A DNA stretch of 64,000 bases from Blastocatellia bacterium (GTDB lineage Bacteria; Acidobacteriota; Blastocatellia; HR10; J050). The notes under the pieces are model-generated. The model searched no databases. It worked only from the letters and a program-made list of their open reading frames with translations, and had not been told where the DNA came from. A program made the translations under genes and the position numbers. This document shows, one piece after another, positions 1 to 9,110 of the stretch. Position 1 is the stretch's first letter. Each line of letters opens with the position of its first letter. The DNA lies in assembly GCA_026985075.1 (NCBI GenBank), contig JALSQX010000083.1:50218-114217 (forward strand), written 5' to 3'.

Positions 1-2938
1 CATCGCTTATTCTGGATATCCGCGGTGATCTGTGATTCGCGCGGGCCGACTCGCGATCTCCGATTCTCGACGATGGATCGGGAGCGAGCACGATGGCCGA
101 GAACATGGGCTCTCTCTCGCGCAAGAGGAAGTGCGTCGCCAGGTGGACCACATCATATCGCCCCATGAGCTCTCGAACGCGCTGCTCGTCGGCTCGATGC
201 CCAGATAAACGCACGGACACCGGATAATACCGGGCGATCTCATCAATTTCGCGCCTGGCGAAAGGAAGCGAGGGCCACTCCCAGCGACCATCGACGCGCG
301 GATCACCCACGGCGAGCAGCTTCGATCGAGAAGGAGGCTTGCTCCTGCTCAACTCCTCGCAGTGAAGAAAGATGCTGGCACTCGGACAGATCATCAGGCG
401 ATAGTCTTGGATCAGATATCGACCCGTATCGGGACAGATGAGCGCCGCGAAGGGAAGATAATGCAAGACACCGTCAGGAATGATACAAAGCGCCTGCTCG
501 GGGTTCAATCGCATGGCCAGAGGCTCGATCAAAATGGTATAGAGTTCGGATGCCTGCGCGCGGATTCGCTCCATGGGAGCGAGACTTTTGATGGCCATCA
601 CGAATTGCTCCACTTTCCTCCGCAGCACATTGGCGGGAACCGAGACGTCTACGCTGACCAGCGGCAACTGACGATTGATGAGCCATAGGATCACCTTCTT
701 CCGAGTCACAGCGTACTGAAGCAAAGCGACATCGTCCGGCAGAGCGGCGATGATCTCTTCATAACGCCGAGGCCGAGTCGATCCCAGGATGCGAATCTCA
801 GGTTGTTCTCGCCCACCGAGCAATCGGATCTCGGTCGACACGAGATCGAGAAACGATCTGGCCTTGGCCCGCTCAGCGTACTCGAATGCGGCCTCCACCT
901 GGCCGAGGTGGTCGTAGAGCAACAAGACGAGTTCGTCATATACGTCCCGTCCTCGAGCCAAGAAGAAGCTTCGCTCTCGCTCGCGGTCGAGCCAAGCGCG
1001 ATTTTGTTCAAGGAGTTGAACGCCGCGTTCGTATTCGCGGCGCGCCCGTTCGTACTGATGAAGAGCCTGGTGCGTCCGAGCGCTCTCCAAGACAAAATCC
1101 AGCAGATACTCTCGCCTTCCCTCGAGCGGCTCTCCGTATCGATCCAAGATCTGTGCCGCTTTCTCCGGCTCGCCCGACAGTCGGTAGAGTCGCGCCAGGC
1201 ACATCGACGTGAACATATCAGCGTCGCGGCGCTCATCATCGTCTAGAATGGACTCGTTCATCTCCTGCGCTCGCTCGATGTACTGACGCGCCCGTTCGTA
1301 TTCTCCCAGGCGAAGATACACGTCGGCGGTACTGGTCAACGTATTGGAAAAGTAATAAGGATGCGGATGAGAAGCGCGCTCCTTGCGAAGCAGGACCTCA
1401 TTCTGGTACTTAGCGGCCAAGAAGGCATCATCGAGTTCCAGGTAAGCGACGGCGATGTTTTGATAAATGGCGTCGAGAAGGAGTGGTCTGGTCTCACTAT
1501 ACCCGGCCGCAAGCGCCTGAGAGAATGTTTCAATCGCCTGGCGATATTGTCCCAGAGAGATTTGATCGATCCCGACAGAATTGAGGAGATCGGCCACTTC
1601 CCCATAGACCCGGGATTGTCGCTCCCGCTCCAGCGCTCGACCGAGAGCATCCAGGCTGGCCGAATAAAAGCCCACATAGGCATACGCCTTGCCCAGAAGA
1701 GAAAGGGCGAGAATTTCATGTTCGACGTGCTGGCGCCCCCTCAACCGTGGCCACAATTGACTGAGGAGTTCGATGCACCCCATGTAATCAGTCTGCACAT
1801 AAAGCGCCATGCCGTAAAACAGCTCGGCGCGCTCGGCATAAAGAGGATCGCCGAGTCGGCCGAGCACGAGAGCGGCGTGGCGAAGCGTTCGAGCAGCCTC
1901 ATCATAGGCTCCCTGTGAGAGGAGGTCTCGTCCCCGTTGAAAAGCCTGATGAGCCGTGAGATGAACCTTCCACCGGGAACGGGGCAGGGCTTGATAGAAC
2001 CGAATCGCCTCGGCAATCGCCCGGTCATGTTTCAGCGTCGCCATCAGGTCGCCGATATACCGGGAGAGATCCAACATCTCCTGGGCTGCCCCATCTTCGC
2101 CCCGCTCGCGCTGACTCAAATAAGCGGGGATGGTTTCGTATATCGCCAAGAGTGTGATCACATCGGCGTTTTCACTGACCAGTTGCTCGGCTTTTGCCCG
2201 ATCTCGCTGGCGATAAGCCAAGAGGAACTCATCTCGAATGCGTTTCTGGCGCTCGGCTCGATCGAGTCGTACCGCGCTTTCGAGATCTTCAATGTATCGG
2301 CTGGCCTCTTCTCGCCATTGAGATATTTTTTCTACTCGGAGATAGCGCTCCCAATCCTTTCGAGCTGTCTCCAAGAGCATCATCTTTTGCTCGCAGAGCG
2401 CACGATTGAACAGCGCCTCAACGAATTGGCCATCCAGCTCCAGAGCCCGCTCAAAATGTCGAAGGGCCTCAGCGTACCGCTCTCGTTCGAGGAAGAGGAC
2501 ACCAAGATCATTGTGAACCTCTGCCTGATGGGGATCGATGTCCAGCAGCTTTTTCAATTCCCTCTCGGCGCGGTCGAACTCTCGGTTGATCAAATAAAAT
2601 CGGGCCAGCGCCTGTCGAGCGCGTCTACTATGGCTGGTGATCACTCGCTCGGCAAAGAGTGCCCCCGCATGAGCGGCGAGTGGCTCGTTGACCTGTTCTC
2701 GATCTTTTCCTCCCCGTAGTGGTCGATAGGGAGCATATGGGAATCGGCCGGAAAGCCTCGCCTCCAGAGAGCGCCGTTGGGCATAGGCCCTTCGCAATGC
2801 TCTCATCCCCCGGTCAATCGAAGAAAGACGGAGCACCATCACAGCCAACACCCCCATCGAGAGACTGATCACCAGCAGAGCGGCTCCCTTCCACGAAATG
2901 GTCATTCCCCTTCCTTTTTTCTCGTCTCCCTTCCTCAT
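1..2938 (-). CDS. TPR-CHAT protease-like protein, 3' end outside window
   Basis: An open frame runs without a stop from the start codon off the left edge (about 979 codons visible). The N-terminus has a short basic stretch and one membrane segment (GAALLVISLSMGVLAVMVL, about residues 16-34), then many tetratricopeptide repeats such as AEALRHFERALELD, then a C-terminal CHAT domain (caspase-like peptidase fold). The CHAT part is recognised by CIIPDGVLHYLPFAAL and by the histidine motif DVVHLATHF near the edge; the catalytic cysteine would lie just outside. ATG at 2938 is the longest ATG start; ATG at 2905 has a better ribosome site (AAGGA six bases upstream). The gene follows the anti-sigma-like gene on the same strand and in the same frame, and repeats one of its segments (GMRALRRAYAQRRSLEARLS). 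A regulated protease acting on a neighbour is inference; the CHAT-TPR assignment is firm. Confidence 0.85.
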   Translation of the reverse strand, partial: MRKGDEKKGRGMTISWKGAALLVISLSMGVLAVMVLRLSSIDRGMRALRRAYAQRRSLEARLSGRFPYAPYRPLRGGKDREQVNEPLAAHAGALFAERVITSHSRRARQALARFYLINREFDRAERELKKLLDIDPHQAEVHNDLGVLFLERERYAEALRHFERALELDGQFVEALFNRALCEQKMMLLETARKDWERYLRVEKISQWREEASRYIEDLESAVRLDRAERQKRIRDEFLLAYRQRDRAKAEQLVSENADVITLLAIYETIPAYLSQRERGEDGAAQEMLDLSRYIGDLMATLKHDRAIAEAIRFYQALPRSRWKVHLTAHQAFQRGRDLLSQGAYDEAARTLRHAALVLGRLGDPLYAERAELFYGMALYVQTDYMGCIELLSQLWPRLRGRQHVEHEILALSLLGKAYAYVGFYSASLDALGRALERERQSRVYGEVADLLNSVGIDQISLGQYRQAIETFSQALAAGYSETRPLLLDAIYQNIAVAYLELDDAFLAAKYQNEVLLRKERASHPHPYYFSNTLTSTADVYLRLGEYERARQYIERAQEMNESILDDDERRDADMFTSMCLARLYRLSGEPEKAAQILDRYGEPLEGRREYLLDFVLESARTHQALHQYERARREYERGVQLLEQNRAWLDRERERSFFLARGRDVYDELVLLLYDHLGQVEAAFEYAERAKARSFLDLVSTEIRLLGGREQPEIRILGSTRPRRYEEIIAALPDDVALLQYAVTRKKVILWLINRQLPLVSVDVSVPANVLRRKVEQFVMAIKSLAPMERIRAQASELYTILIEPLAMRLNPEQALCIIPDGVLHYLPFAALICPDTGRYLIQDYRLMICPSASIFLHCEELSRSKPPSRSKLLAVGDPRVDGRWEWPSLPFARREIDEIARYYPVSVRLSGHRADEQRVRELMGRYDVVHLATHFLLREREPMFSAIVLAPDPSSRIGDRESARANHRSPRISRISD

Positions 2939-3055
2939 CGTCCGCCGCACCTTGTCTGTCGGTGATTGTGGAGGAATGGACACGCGACTCGGCCAACTTT
3001 GTTCACCTTTGAGAGAGACCGCCAGGTGCTCCCGATAAAGTGTCTCGGCCTGCGA

Positions 3056-4033
3056 TCACGAACCGCGCTCAGAGGCAGGGTGCTCATCGCCAATGAGCCG
3101 GAGATAATGCCGAACCTCGCTCGCCCAGGGAGATGTCGCATCCTGCTCCAGATATTTCATCCAGTCGGCGCGCGCCTCGGAAAATCGGCCCATCTTCTGA
3201 TAGCACAGAGCTCGATCGAATAATGCTTCCAGCAACGTCGGTTCCAGTTCTAACGCTCGACTGAAATGCTGGATGGCTCGCTCGAACGCCAGGGGTGATG
3301 ATTCGCTCTGAGCTTTCTGCAAGTAGGCGACGCCGATATCGCTCTCCAGGTGTGCATTGTCGGGATCCTTCTGAAGGGCACTTTTGAAGTGCCTCAACGC
3401 TGCTTCATAATCGTGCTTCAGGAGATAAAACCGTCCCATGGCGTGGTGAGCTTCTGGCGTTTCCTTTCTGGCCAAAGCCTTCATGAACGTACCCTGAGCG
3501 AGTGTCAACGCTGCTTGATCAAGTTCGTCCGGTTCCTGACCCCGATGGACGATGTATGGCGCATACGGAAAACCTCCGGTGAGTCGGGCTTCGAGTGGCC
3601 GCTGCTTGGCATATGCCCGTTTCAGCGCCCTCATTCCCTCATCGAGGTTTGGTCCGCGCGCAAACCACATCCAAACCAGAGTAGAGAGGACCAGAAGGGC
3701 AATAATCGACGCGGCAGATCGCCAGGTGATGAATGTCCCCGCTCGTCTTGAAGGTGATGCAACCGGACGACGAGACGCTCCTGTTGCGAAAAGAGCTTTT
3801 GCTCGACCGGCGATATGATCTAGATCCAGTTGCTTCAGATAGACCTCATCATCGACTTCCGTCTCCGGATAAAGCACCCTGATATAGGTGGCAAGAAGTC
3901 GTCGACACGTTGAGCAATCCAGCAGATGTCCCTCAACATCCCCCCGCGCTTCCTTCGAAAGATGTCCCTCGAGGTAGGCGATCAACTGCTGCGGGTCAAC
4001 GCAGGCGATTTCTTTCCGTCCCTGGTCTTTCAT
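3056..4033 (-). CDS. zf-HC2 anti-sigma-like membrane protein with TPR domain
   Basis: A 325-residue protein. The N-terminal zinc-finger motif GHLLDCSTCRRLL (H-x3-C-x2-C) is that of anti-sigma factors. One membrane helix follows near residues 105-125 (SAASIIALLVLSTLVWMWF), then a TPR region with repeats such as YEAALRHFKSALQKDPDN. The expected topology is cytoplasmic zinc finger and external TPRs. ATG at 4033 was chosen because GGGAGA sits seven bases upstream; ATG 4048 and GTG 4054 are in frame. It lies directly after a sigma-factor gene and before the TPR-CHAT gene, which carries a near copy of its segment GMRALKRAYAKQRPLEARLT. The only in-frame stop between the two reading frames is the TGA at 3056-3058. 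Binding and inhibiting the adjacent sigma factor is inferred from the domain and gene order. Confidence 0.85.
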   Translation of the reverse strand: MKDQGRKEIACVDPQQLIAYLEGHLSKEARGDVEGHLLDCSTCRRLLATYIRVLYPETEVDDEVYLKQLDLDHIAGRAKALFATGASRRPVASPSRRAGTFITWRSAASIIALLVLSTLVWMWFARGPNLDEGMRALKRAYAKQRPLEARLTGGFPYAPYIVHRGQEPDELDQAALTLAQGTFMKALARKETPEAHHAMGRFYLLKHDYEAALRHFKSALQKDPDNAHLESDIGVAYLQKAQSESSPLAFERAIQHFSRALELEPTLLEALFDRALCYQKMGRFSEARADWMKYLEQDATSPWASEVRHYLRLIGDEHPASERGS

Positions 4034-4144
4034 AAGAAGATCTCCCATCACCACAGATTATCACCCACGTATCGCCACGCCATCCCAGTGCCCGCGATTC
4101 GTAGTTCATCAATCGATCCGTGAACCACCACCGCCCTCCCCATA

Positions 4145-4173
4145 TATACAGACGTATTTTTGACGAAAAACAA
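4145..4173 (-). promoter_or_regulatory. possible promoter for the anti-sigma/CHAT genes
   Basis: Read on the minus strand, TTGTTT and TGTATA are separated by 17 bases just after the sigma-factor stop codon, followed by about 110 bases of leader to the anti-sigma start. The -35 match is weak, so this may only be an AT-rich spacer. Confidence 0.3.
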
Positions 4174-4174
4174 T

Positions 4175-4915
4175 TCACTGACCGGAGAATTTTTCACCGG
4201 ATTGGGCATCAGCGCCCGGTTTCATATGCTCCTTCAATTTGCGCTTGAGGCGAATTAACACCGAACGCACCCCATTGGGCGTCAATCCAATACCCGGCTG
4301 AGCGGCGATTTCTTCGGCCGTCAGTCCATCGAATACGTAAAGGACGAAGATCAAAATATCGCGTCGCTTGTGCTCCCCCTCGAGAATGCATTGTAATTGA
4401 GCAATCATATCTCTTACGGTCATCCCCTCATTGAGTCGGTTTTCGAGGTCGGAAGAACTCAATGTGGCAGAACAAGAATCCATCTCATCGAGGGAATCCT
4501 TTAAACGATATTCGATCTCTGTCCAAGAAATCAACTCTGGAGGACGCCTTCCCGCCGAACGCCGGCGTAAATAATCTAACACAACGGTTGTCGTCAGCCT
4601 CGCCAGGTAGGCGAAGATCGATTTCTCATGCTCTCCCCTGAACCTTTTAAGAGCCTGACGATCGTTATCCAGAAGCCGAACATAGACTTGCTGAATGAGA
4701 TCATTGATCACATCTGGAGGGATGAGCCCATCAGAAGACATCAGCTGATCACTGTTGGATCGAAGGACCCGAATGACGCTGATGGCAATATGCTGATTGA
4801 ACCGGTTGACGAATTCCTCCCAGGCCGCTTCATTCCGGGAGTCTCGGGCACACACCTGCACCAACTGGATATTAGAGAGTTCTTTGATATTCACGCTCGG
4901 GCTCTCTCGGCTCAT
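4175..4915 (-). CDS. ECF-like RNA polymerase sigma factor
   Basis: A 246-residue sigma-70-family protein. Region 2 is seen in the VNRFNQHIAISVIRVL and DVINDLIQQVYVRLL segments and the following RFRGEHEKSIFAYLARLTTT. Region 4 is a C-terminal helix-turn-helix around LTAEEIAAQPGIGLTPNGVR followed by RLKRKLKEHMK. It would direct RNA polymerase to a specific promoter set. It heads a minus-strand cluster with a zinc-finger anti-sigma-like protein and a TPR-CHAT protein, so release from an anti-sigma partner is the likely control. The start is the first ATG; no clear Shine-Dalgarno sequence precedes it. The target regulon cannot be read from the window. Confidence 0.85.
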   Translation of the reverse strand: MSRESPSVNIKELSNIQLVQVCARDSRNEAAWEEFVNRFNQHIAISVIRVLRSNSDQLMSSDGLIPPDVINDLIQQVYVRLLDNDRQALKRFRGEHEKSIFAYLARLTTTVVLDYLRRRSAGRRPPELISWTEIEYRLKDSLDEMDSCSATLSSSDLENRLNEGMTVRDMIAQLQCILEGEHKRRDILIFVLYVFDGLTAEEIAAQPGIGLTPNGVRSVLIRLKRKLKEHMKPGADAQSGEKFSGQ

Positions 4916-5387
4916 TGGTGAAGTGAAAAGTCACCTCCCCCATCCAACAAGTGAGATATTCCTAAGCAGCGTACAATGCTCTCTATGGTGCGTCTCACTA
5001 TGACCGACCACGTTCAGTCATTGAAAGCACAGCCCTCCACACACCCTCATTTCGCCTCCGGAGAAAGATACTCGCTCTCCATGCCGGAACAAGTTTAACA
5101 TAACCATTCGGATGAACCAAGAACGAGTTCACTCTCGCGGTGATAGAGGTGTGTGCGTATACGGCCCCCTCCCAGCAACATTGGACGCACAGCATCGGTA
5201 ATCATTTCACCTCCTGTGGCAAAACATTTCTGACCCGATTTTAGGGACTCGAGAGTAAGAGCCTCAATACCTCGCGATCAGTAATAGCATCATCTTGGAA
5301 CACCGTCAGTCGTCATTGACTTGAGCCGGGGAAAGGTTTAGAATTGACCGAGGTTGATAGAGTGAAGAAAGAGAGGACGAACTGATT
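4916..5387. other. gene-poor spacer between divergent sigma factor and tatA
   Basis: About 470 bases without a convincing gene; the short open frames lack ribosome sites and recognisable composition. The right end carries the tatA promoter. Nothing else is evident. Confidence 0.6.
5316..5344 (+). promoter_or_regulatory. sigma-70 promoter of tatA
   Basis: TTGACT and TAGAAT are separated by exactly 17 bases and end 43 bases upstream of the tatA ATG, giving a plausible short leader with the ribosome site GAGAGG. Confidence 0.7.
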
Positions 5388-5606
5388 ATGTTTGGTCAAT
5401 TGGGTTTCCCCGAATTAATTGTGATTCTCGTGATCCTGCTTCTCTTGTTCGGCGCGCGACGATTACCGGAACTCGCTCAAAGTCTCGGGCAAAGCATTCG
5501 GTCTTTCAAAAAAGGAATGGCAGAGGCTCAACTCGAGGACCGAGGCGAAAAATCGACTCCGACAGAACCGGCCTCCATCGCCGAGAAAGCCGAAGCTGAC
5601 CGGTAA
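5388..5606 (+). CDS. tatA: twin-arginine translocase subunit TatA/TatE
   Basis: A 72-residue protein with the TatA layout: a short N-terminal membrane helix (LGFPELIVILVILLLLFGA), the hinge ARRLPELAQSLGQSIRSFKKG forming the amphipathic helix, and a polar charged tail. TatA oligomers form the conducting element that exports folded twin-arginine proteins across the inner membrane. The FG and RRLPEL motifs are diagnostic for TatA/E rather than TatB. It has its own promoter and a ribosome site (GAGAGG) and stands alone, convergent with dnaN; no tatC or tatB is in the window. Confidence 0.95.
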   Translation: MFGQLGFPELIVILVILLLLFGARRLPELAQSLGQSIRSFKKGMAEAQLEDRGEKSTPTEPASIAEKAEADR

Positions 5607-5675
5607 TCACGCACCGCGTGGCCTCCTGTGAGGACTCCGCTTTTGTCTCTCCCAATACTGCCCCCCAGTGGCCGG

Positions 5676-6788
5676 TTAAATTCTCATCGGCATGACGACA
5701 TACCGGTAATCATATTCATCGCTCCCAGGACGAATTAATGCCGGCCCTTGGCTATCTTTGAACTCCAGTCGCGCATCCCCTGACGGAGCTACAGCAAAGT
5801 AATCCAACAAGTATTGACTGTTGAACCCGATCTCGAATTCTTCGCCCTCATAGCTGGCGAGCACATCTTCTCTGGCTTCTTCATCTTCGTCGGCTCGTTG
5901 ACAACTCAGCTCAATCCGTCCCGGACTCACCATCAACCGCACGGCACGACTCCGCTCATCGCTGACCAATGAGACTCGTCTCAATGCCGCGGCGAAGGCT
6001 TCGCCGCTCAATTGAACAATCCGATGATTGTCCTTGGGGAGTACCATCTCATAGTTTGGGAACTGCCCGGCAAGGAGACGAGATACCAGCTGACGGTGAC
6101 CGACGCGGAAATAAATGTGGTTCTCATCAGTGTCGAGTTCCACCGATTCGTCGGACTCGGAGAGCAATCGCGCGCACTCAGCCAAGGCTTTCTTCGGGAT
6201 TAACACTTTCAACCCTTCGAACCCTTCCGGCAATTCCATCTTCGTTTCGATGAACGTCAGCCGGTGCCCATCGGTGGCGACCAGTCTCAGTCGACCATCA
6301 TCGAAGACTTCCAGTTGAACGCCGGACAGCGCATACCGCGATTCCTCTTGAGTCGTGGCAAAAATGGTCCGTTCGATGGCCGTCTTGAGAATCTCTGAAG
6401 GAATAGCGAGTCGCGCCCCTTTAAAGAGAGGCACCTCGGGGAAGTTCTCTCGCGAAAGGCCAGCGATTTTGAACCGCGATCGCTCACATTCTAAACTCAC
6501 TCGATGATTCTCTTCGCCCTTGAGATGGATTTCCGCCTCCGGCAGGTTCCGCACAATCTCAAACAGTTTCCTGGCTTGAACAGTGAGGCTGCCTTCCTGC
6601 AAGACTTCGGCCGGGCACTCGGTCCGCAGGCTCACATCGAGGTCCGTTCCACATAGCACGATGCCCTTCTCGGTCGATTCGATGAGAATATGAGAGAGGA
6701 TAGGGATCGTGTGGCGCTTCTCGACGACTGTTTGAACGAGGCCGAGTTCTTTTTGAAAGTCCGCTTTGTTCAGTTTCAGTTCCAGCAT
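5676..6788 (-). CDS. dnaN: DNA polymerase III beta sliding clamp
   Basis: A 370-residue protein of the usual clamp length, made of three repeated clamp folds. Typical segments are EKRHTIPILSHILIES near the start, TDLDVSLR, ATDGHRLTF in the middle domain, and the C-terminal end YRYVVMPMRI. The dimeric ring encircles DNA and tethers polymerase III and other partners through its hydrophobic pocket. The gene lies directly downstream of dnaA, separated by the DnaA-box cluster of the origin, which is the classic dnaA-oriC-dnaN arrangement. The start ATG is preceded by GGAG about 11 bases upstream. Confidence 0.97.
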   Translation of the reverse strand: MLELKLNKADFQKELGLVQTVVEKRHTIPILSHILIESTEKGIVLCGTDLDVSLRTECPAEVLQEGSLTVQARKLFEIVRNLPEAEIHLKGEENHRVSLECERSRFKIAGLSRENFPEVPLFKGARLAIPSEILKTAIERTIFATTQEESRYALSGVQLEVFDDGRLRLVATDGHRLTFIETKMELPEGFEGLKVLIPKKALAECARLLSESDESVELDTDENHIYFRVGHRQLVSRLLAGQFPNYEMVLPKDNHRIVQLSGEAFAAALRRVSLVSDERSRAVRLMVSPGRIELSCQRADEDEEAREDVLASYEGEEFEIGFNSQYLLDYFAVAPSGDARLEFKDSQGPALIRPGSDEYDYRYVVMPMRI

Positions 6789-6819
6789 GGTTTTTCTTTC
6801 TCCTTTTTACGAGTACTAG

Positions 6820-7037
6820 TAAAAAATTTCAATATAATAAGGTAGTAATAGTAGTAGAGCCTGTGGAAAAGTGGATGAATTTTGTAACAAGCGTTTTTTC
6901 AATGAGAAACAAGCCGATACCCTGTGGAAAATGTTGTGGATCAAATGTGGAAAACTCGAAAATCTGTGGAAAACTTTTTCCTCTGGAAGCCATGAAATTT
7001 TTTCCACAAGTCATCCACAGGGGGGGTCTGTGGAAAA
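6820..7037. other. oriC: oriC core: DnaA boxes, DnaA-trio-like element and AT-rich unwinding region
   Basis: The dnaA-dnaN spacer holds eight DnaA-box-like 9-mers: TGTGGAAAA at 6862, 6923, 6946, 6965 and 7029, TGTGGATCA at 6935, and the reverse forms TTTTCCACA at 7000 and TCATCCACA at 7011. Next to the outermost box, on the dnaN side, are five 3-base units TAG-TAA-TAG-TAG-TAG (6843-6857), then an AT-rich stretch (6820-6842). This is the order box, short GC spacer, DnaA-trio, unwinding element described for Bacillus subtilis. Boxes and trio are read directly; origin function is inferred. Confidence 0.85.
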
Positions 7038-7051
7038 GTTCACTAACCATT

Positions 7052-8434
7052 TTAAAATCTAGCAATTAGGTTGTTGATAATTCTGTGGAAATCTTCCCGC
7101 TTCTCATATAACTCGTTGATTTTGTTATAGCTATGCAATACAGTCGTATGGTGTTTGCCACCGAATTCCCTGCCGATCTCAGGTAAGCTCGCTTTTGTCA
7201 GTCTCTTACAGAGATACATGGCGACCTGGCGAGGCACAGCAATACTGCGCGAATTGTTCTTCGATTTCAGGTCCGAGACTCGCAGCCCGTAATAATCGGC
7301 CACCACTTTCTGGATCAGCTCGATAGTGATGTGTTTATCATCCTCTTCAATGATTCCCCTGAGGGTTTCTCGGGCTAGGCTGAGGTTGATCGGGGAGCCG
7401 GTCAGCGATGAGTAAGCGACCAGCCGGACCAGTGCTCCTTCTAGCTCGCGGATGTTCGATTTTATCTTACTGGCGATGAAAAGAGCCACGCTATCTGGTA
7501 GATCAATCTTTTCTTGCTCAGCTTTGCGCTTGAGAATGGCGACCTTGGTCTCCAAATCGGGAGGTTGAATATCTGCGATCAATCCCCATTCAAATCGCGA
7601 GTGGAGCCTTTCTTCCAACGTTGGTATATCCTTGGGAGGGCAATCGCTAGTGATGACGATCTGTTTTTGAGCGTCATAAAGAGCGTTGAACGTGTGGAAG
7701 AATTCCTCTTGTGTGCGTTCCTTGCCGGCGAGGAACTGAATATCGTCCATTAACAGGACGTCGATGTTGCGGTGTTTCTCTCGAAAACTCAGCGTCTTGT
7801 CATACCGGATGGAATTGATCAACTCGTTCATGAATCGTTCGGAAGAAATATAGCATAACCTCAAGTGCCTGTTTCGTGAACGGATAGCATGTCCAATGGC
7901 GTGCATGAGATGTGTCTTTCCCAGTCCAACTCCCCCATAAATATAGAGTGGATTGTAAGCCTTAGATGGGGACTCAGCGACCGCCATTGCTGCAGCATGG
8001 GCAAATTGATTTGAGGAACCCACCACGAACGTATCGAACGTGTACTTGGGATTCAATGGGAGTTCGACCGGCTCAATATCGACGAATCGCGCCGCTGGTG
8101 GAGCGAACTCGTCGTCGAGGAGAAACCCAGATTGGTCCTTGTCTTGTTCCTGGACCGAGATGGAGGGAGAACTCGGGGAGGACGTCTCATCCTGCCCTTT
8201 GATGAGGAACTTGAAGGTGAACTGGACGAGGTTTAGCTCTTGGAGTGCCTCTCGGATGACGTCCATATAGTTATCCACGACCCAATCGCGAAACATTTCA
8301 TTGGCCACCTCGACAACGATGTAGTTCTCTTTGATTTCCTTAAACTCCATGGGCAGAAACCAAGCACTGAAGCTCTGGTGGTTGATCCTCTTTTCTATCG
8401 CCGATAAGATCGACTCCCAGGTTGCTACAGCCAT
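7052..8434 (-). CDS. dnaA: chromosomal replication initiator DnaA
   Basis: A 460-residue protein with all four DnaA domains: N-terminal helicase-loading domain I ([20 protein letters not shown]), a variable linker, the AAA+ domain III with Walker [16 protein letters not shown] (about 165-180) and Walker [11 protein letters not shown], and the DNA-binding domain IV with the signature [16 protein letters not shown] near the C-terminus. It binds DnaA boxes and melts the origin. Box clusters lie on both sides of the gene, at 8543-8562 upstream and 6862-7037 downstream, so autoregulation and a two-part origin are likely. The ATG at 8434 is preceded by GGGAG. Confidence 0.98.
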   Translation of the reverse strand: MAVATWESILSAIEKRINHQSFSAWFLPMEFKEIKENYIVVEVANEMFRDWVVDNYMDVIREALQELNLVQFTFKFLIKGQDETSSPSSPSISVQEQDKDQSGFLLDDEFAPPAARFVDIEPVELPLNPKYTFDTFVVGSSNQFAHAAAMAVAESPSKAYNPLYIYGGVGLGKTHLMHAIGHAIRSRNRHLRLCYISSERFMNELINSIRYDKTLSFREKHRNIDVLLMDDIQFLAGKERTQEEFFHTFNALYDAQKQIVITSDCPPKDIPTLEERLHSRFEWGLIADIQPPDLETKVAILKRKAEQEKIDLPDSVALFIASKIKSNIRELEGALVRLVAYSSLTGSPINLSLARETLRGIIEEDDKHITIELIQKVVADYYGLRVSDLKSKNNSRSIAVPRQVAMYLCKRLTKASLPEIGREFGGKHHTTVLHSYNKINELYEKREDFHRIINNLIARF

Positions 8435-8849
8435 ACGCCTACTCCCTCGTCGAAAACTCAGTTCTAGATCCGCTCTGTAAGATCAAAAATAGAGCCATCG
8501 GCTCTTGCTCATGAGATGTTGAAAATCAACGATTAACCCACTTTTTCCACAACTTTTCCACAGATCACCATGGTTCTCGCTCAAAAGCCACTTTAAAAAC
8601 ATAACTGTAATTTAAACAACAACTTATCCTGTTGAAAACCCATCCTAGATTACCACAAGATGGAGTTTTTGGCAAGGAAAATCCACAGGTCGCCGAAGGT
8701 GTTGAACACAGGGAGCCTGTCTATCCAACCATATGCCTGGGCACCGGCCTGAAAGGATATGAACTCTAGGATGAAGAGGGGAATCCCAGCTCGGCTCAAC
8801 GGCCGACGCTCGGGAGGGCAAGGGATGAGAGCGTGAAAGAAGAGAGAGG
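8435..8849. other. dnaA upstream region with second DnaA-box cluster
   Basis: About 415 bases without a convincing gene. Two DnaA-box-like sites TTTTCCACA stand 11 bases apart at 8543-8551 and 8554-8562, about 110 bases upstream of dnaA, followed by an AT-rich stretch (8595-8635). A partial box (TCCACA) is at 8682. This would be the upstream half of a bipartite origin and/or the dnaA autoregulatory region. Confidence 0.65.
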
Positions 8850-9095
8850 TTATTCTGCCTTTTCAGAGGGCTTATATGCTTCCAAAATACGCCGACCCTC
8901 CTCGCTTCGAGGATCAATGGTTCTCAAATGCTTTTTCCCTTTCATTTCCCAAATCGCCGTGATGACCCCCTCTTTCTCCACTGCATGATAGGTGATGTCG
9001 TCTTCTCCTGGCTCGTTTTGAGAGGAGGGGCCAGAGGGCCCGGTCTCACTGGTTTCCAGCTCGTTTTCTTGCTGGTGCTTTTCATCTATGACCAT
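8850..9095 (-). CDS. small acidic protein, last gene of the par/bactofilin operon
   Basis: An 81-residue hypothetical protein. The first 30 residues are polar and disordered-looking (EKHQQENELETSETGPSGPS); the rest looks folded (DDITYHAVEKEGVITAIWEMKGKK), predicted beta-rich with a charged C-terminus. The ATG follows GAGGAGG at good spacing, which supports a real gene. It sits 15 bases after the bactofilin stop codon on the same strand, so it is probably co-transcribed with parA, parB and the bactofilin. I do not recognise the family; a link to chromosome segregation or the cytoskeleton rests only on position. Confidence 0.7.
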   Translation of the reverse strand: MVIDEKHQQENELETSETGPSGPSSQNEPGEDDITYHAVEKEGVITAIWEMKGKKHLRTIDPRSEEGRRILEAYKPSEKAE

Positions 9096-9110
9096 AAGTG
9101 TTTCCTCCTC

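Noticed and set aside
4998..5195. 65-residue minus-strand frame
   Set aside because: No ribosome site, no similarity and composition unlike neighbours.
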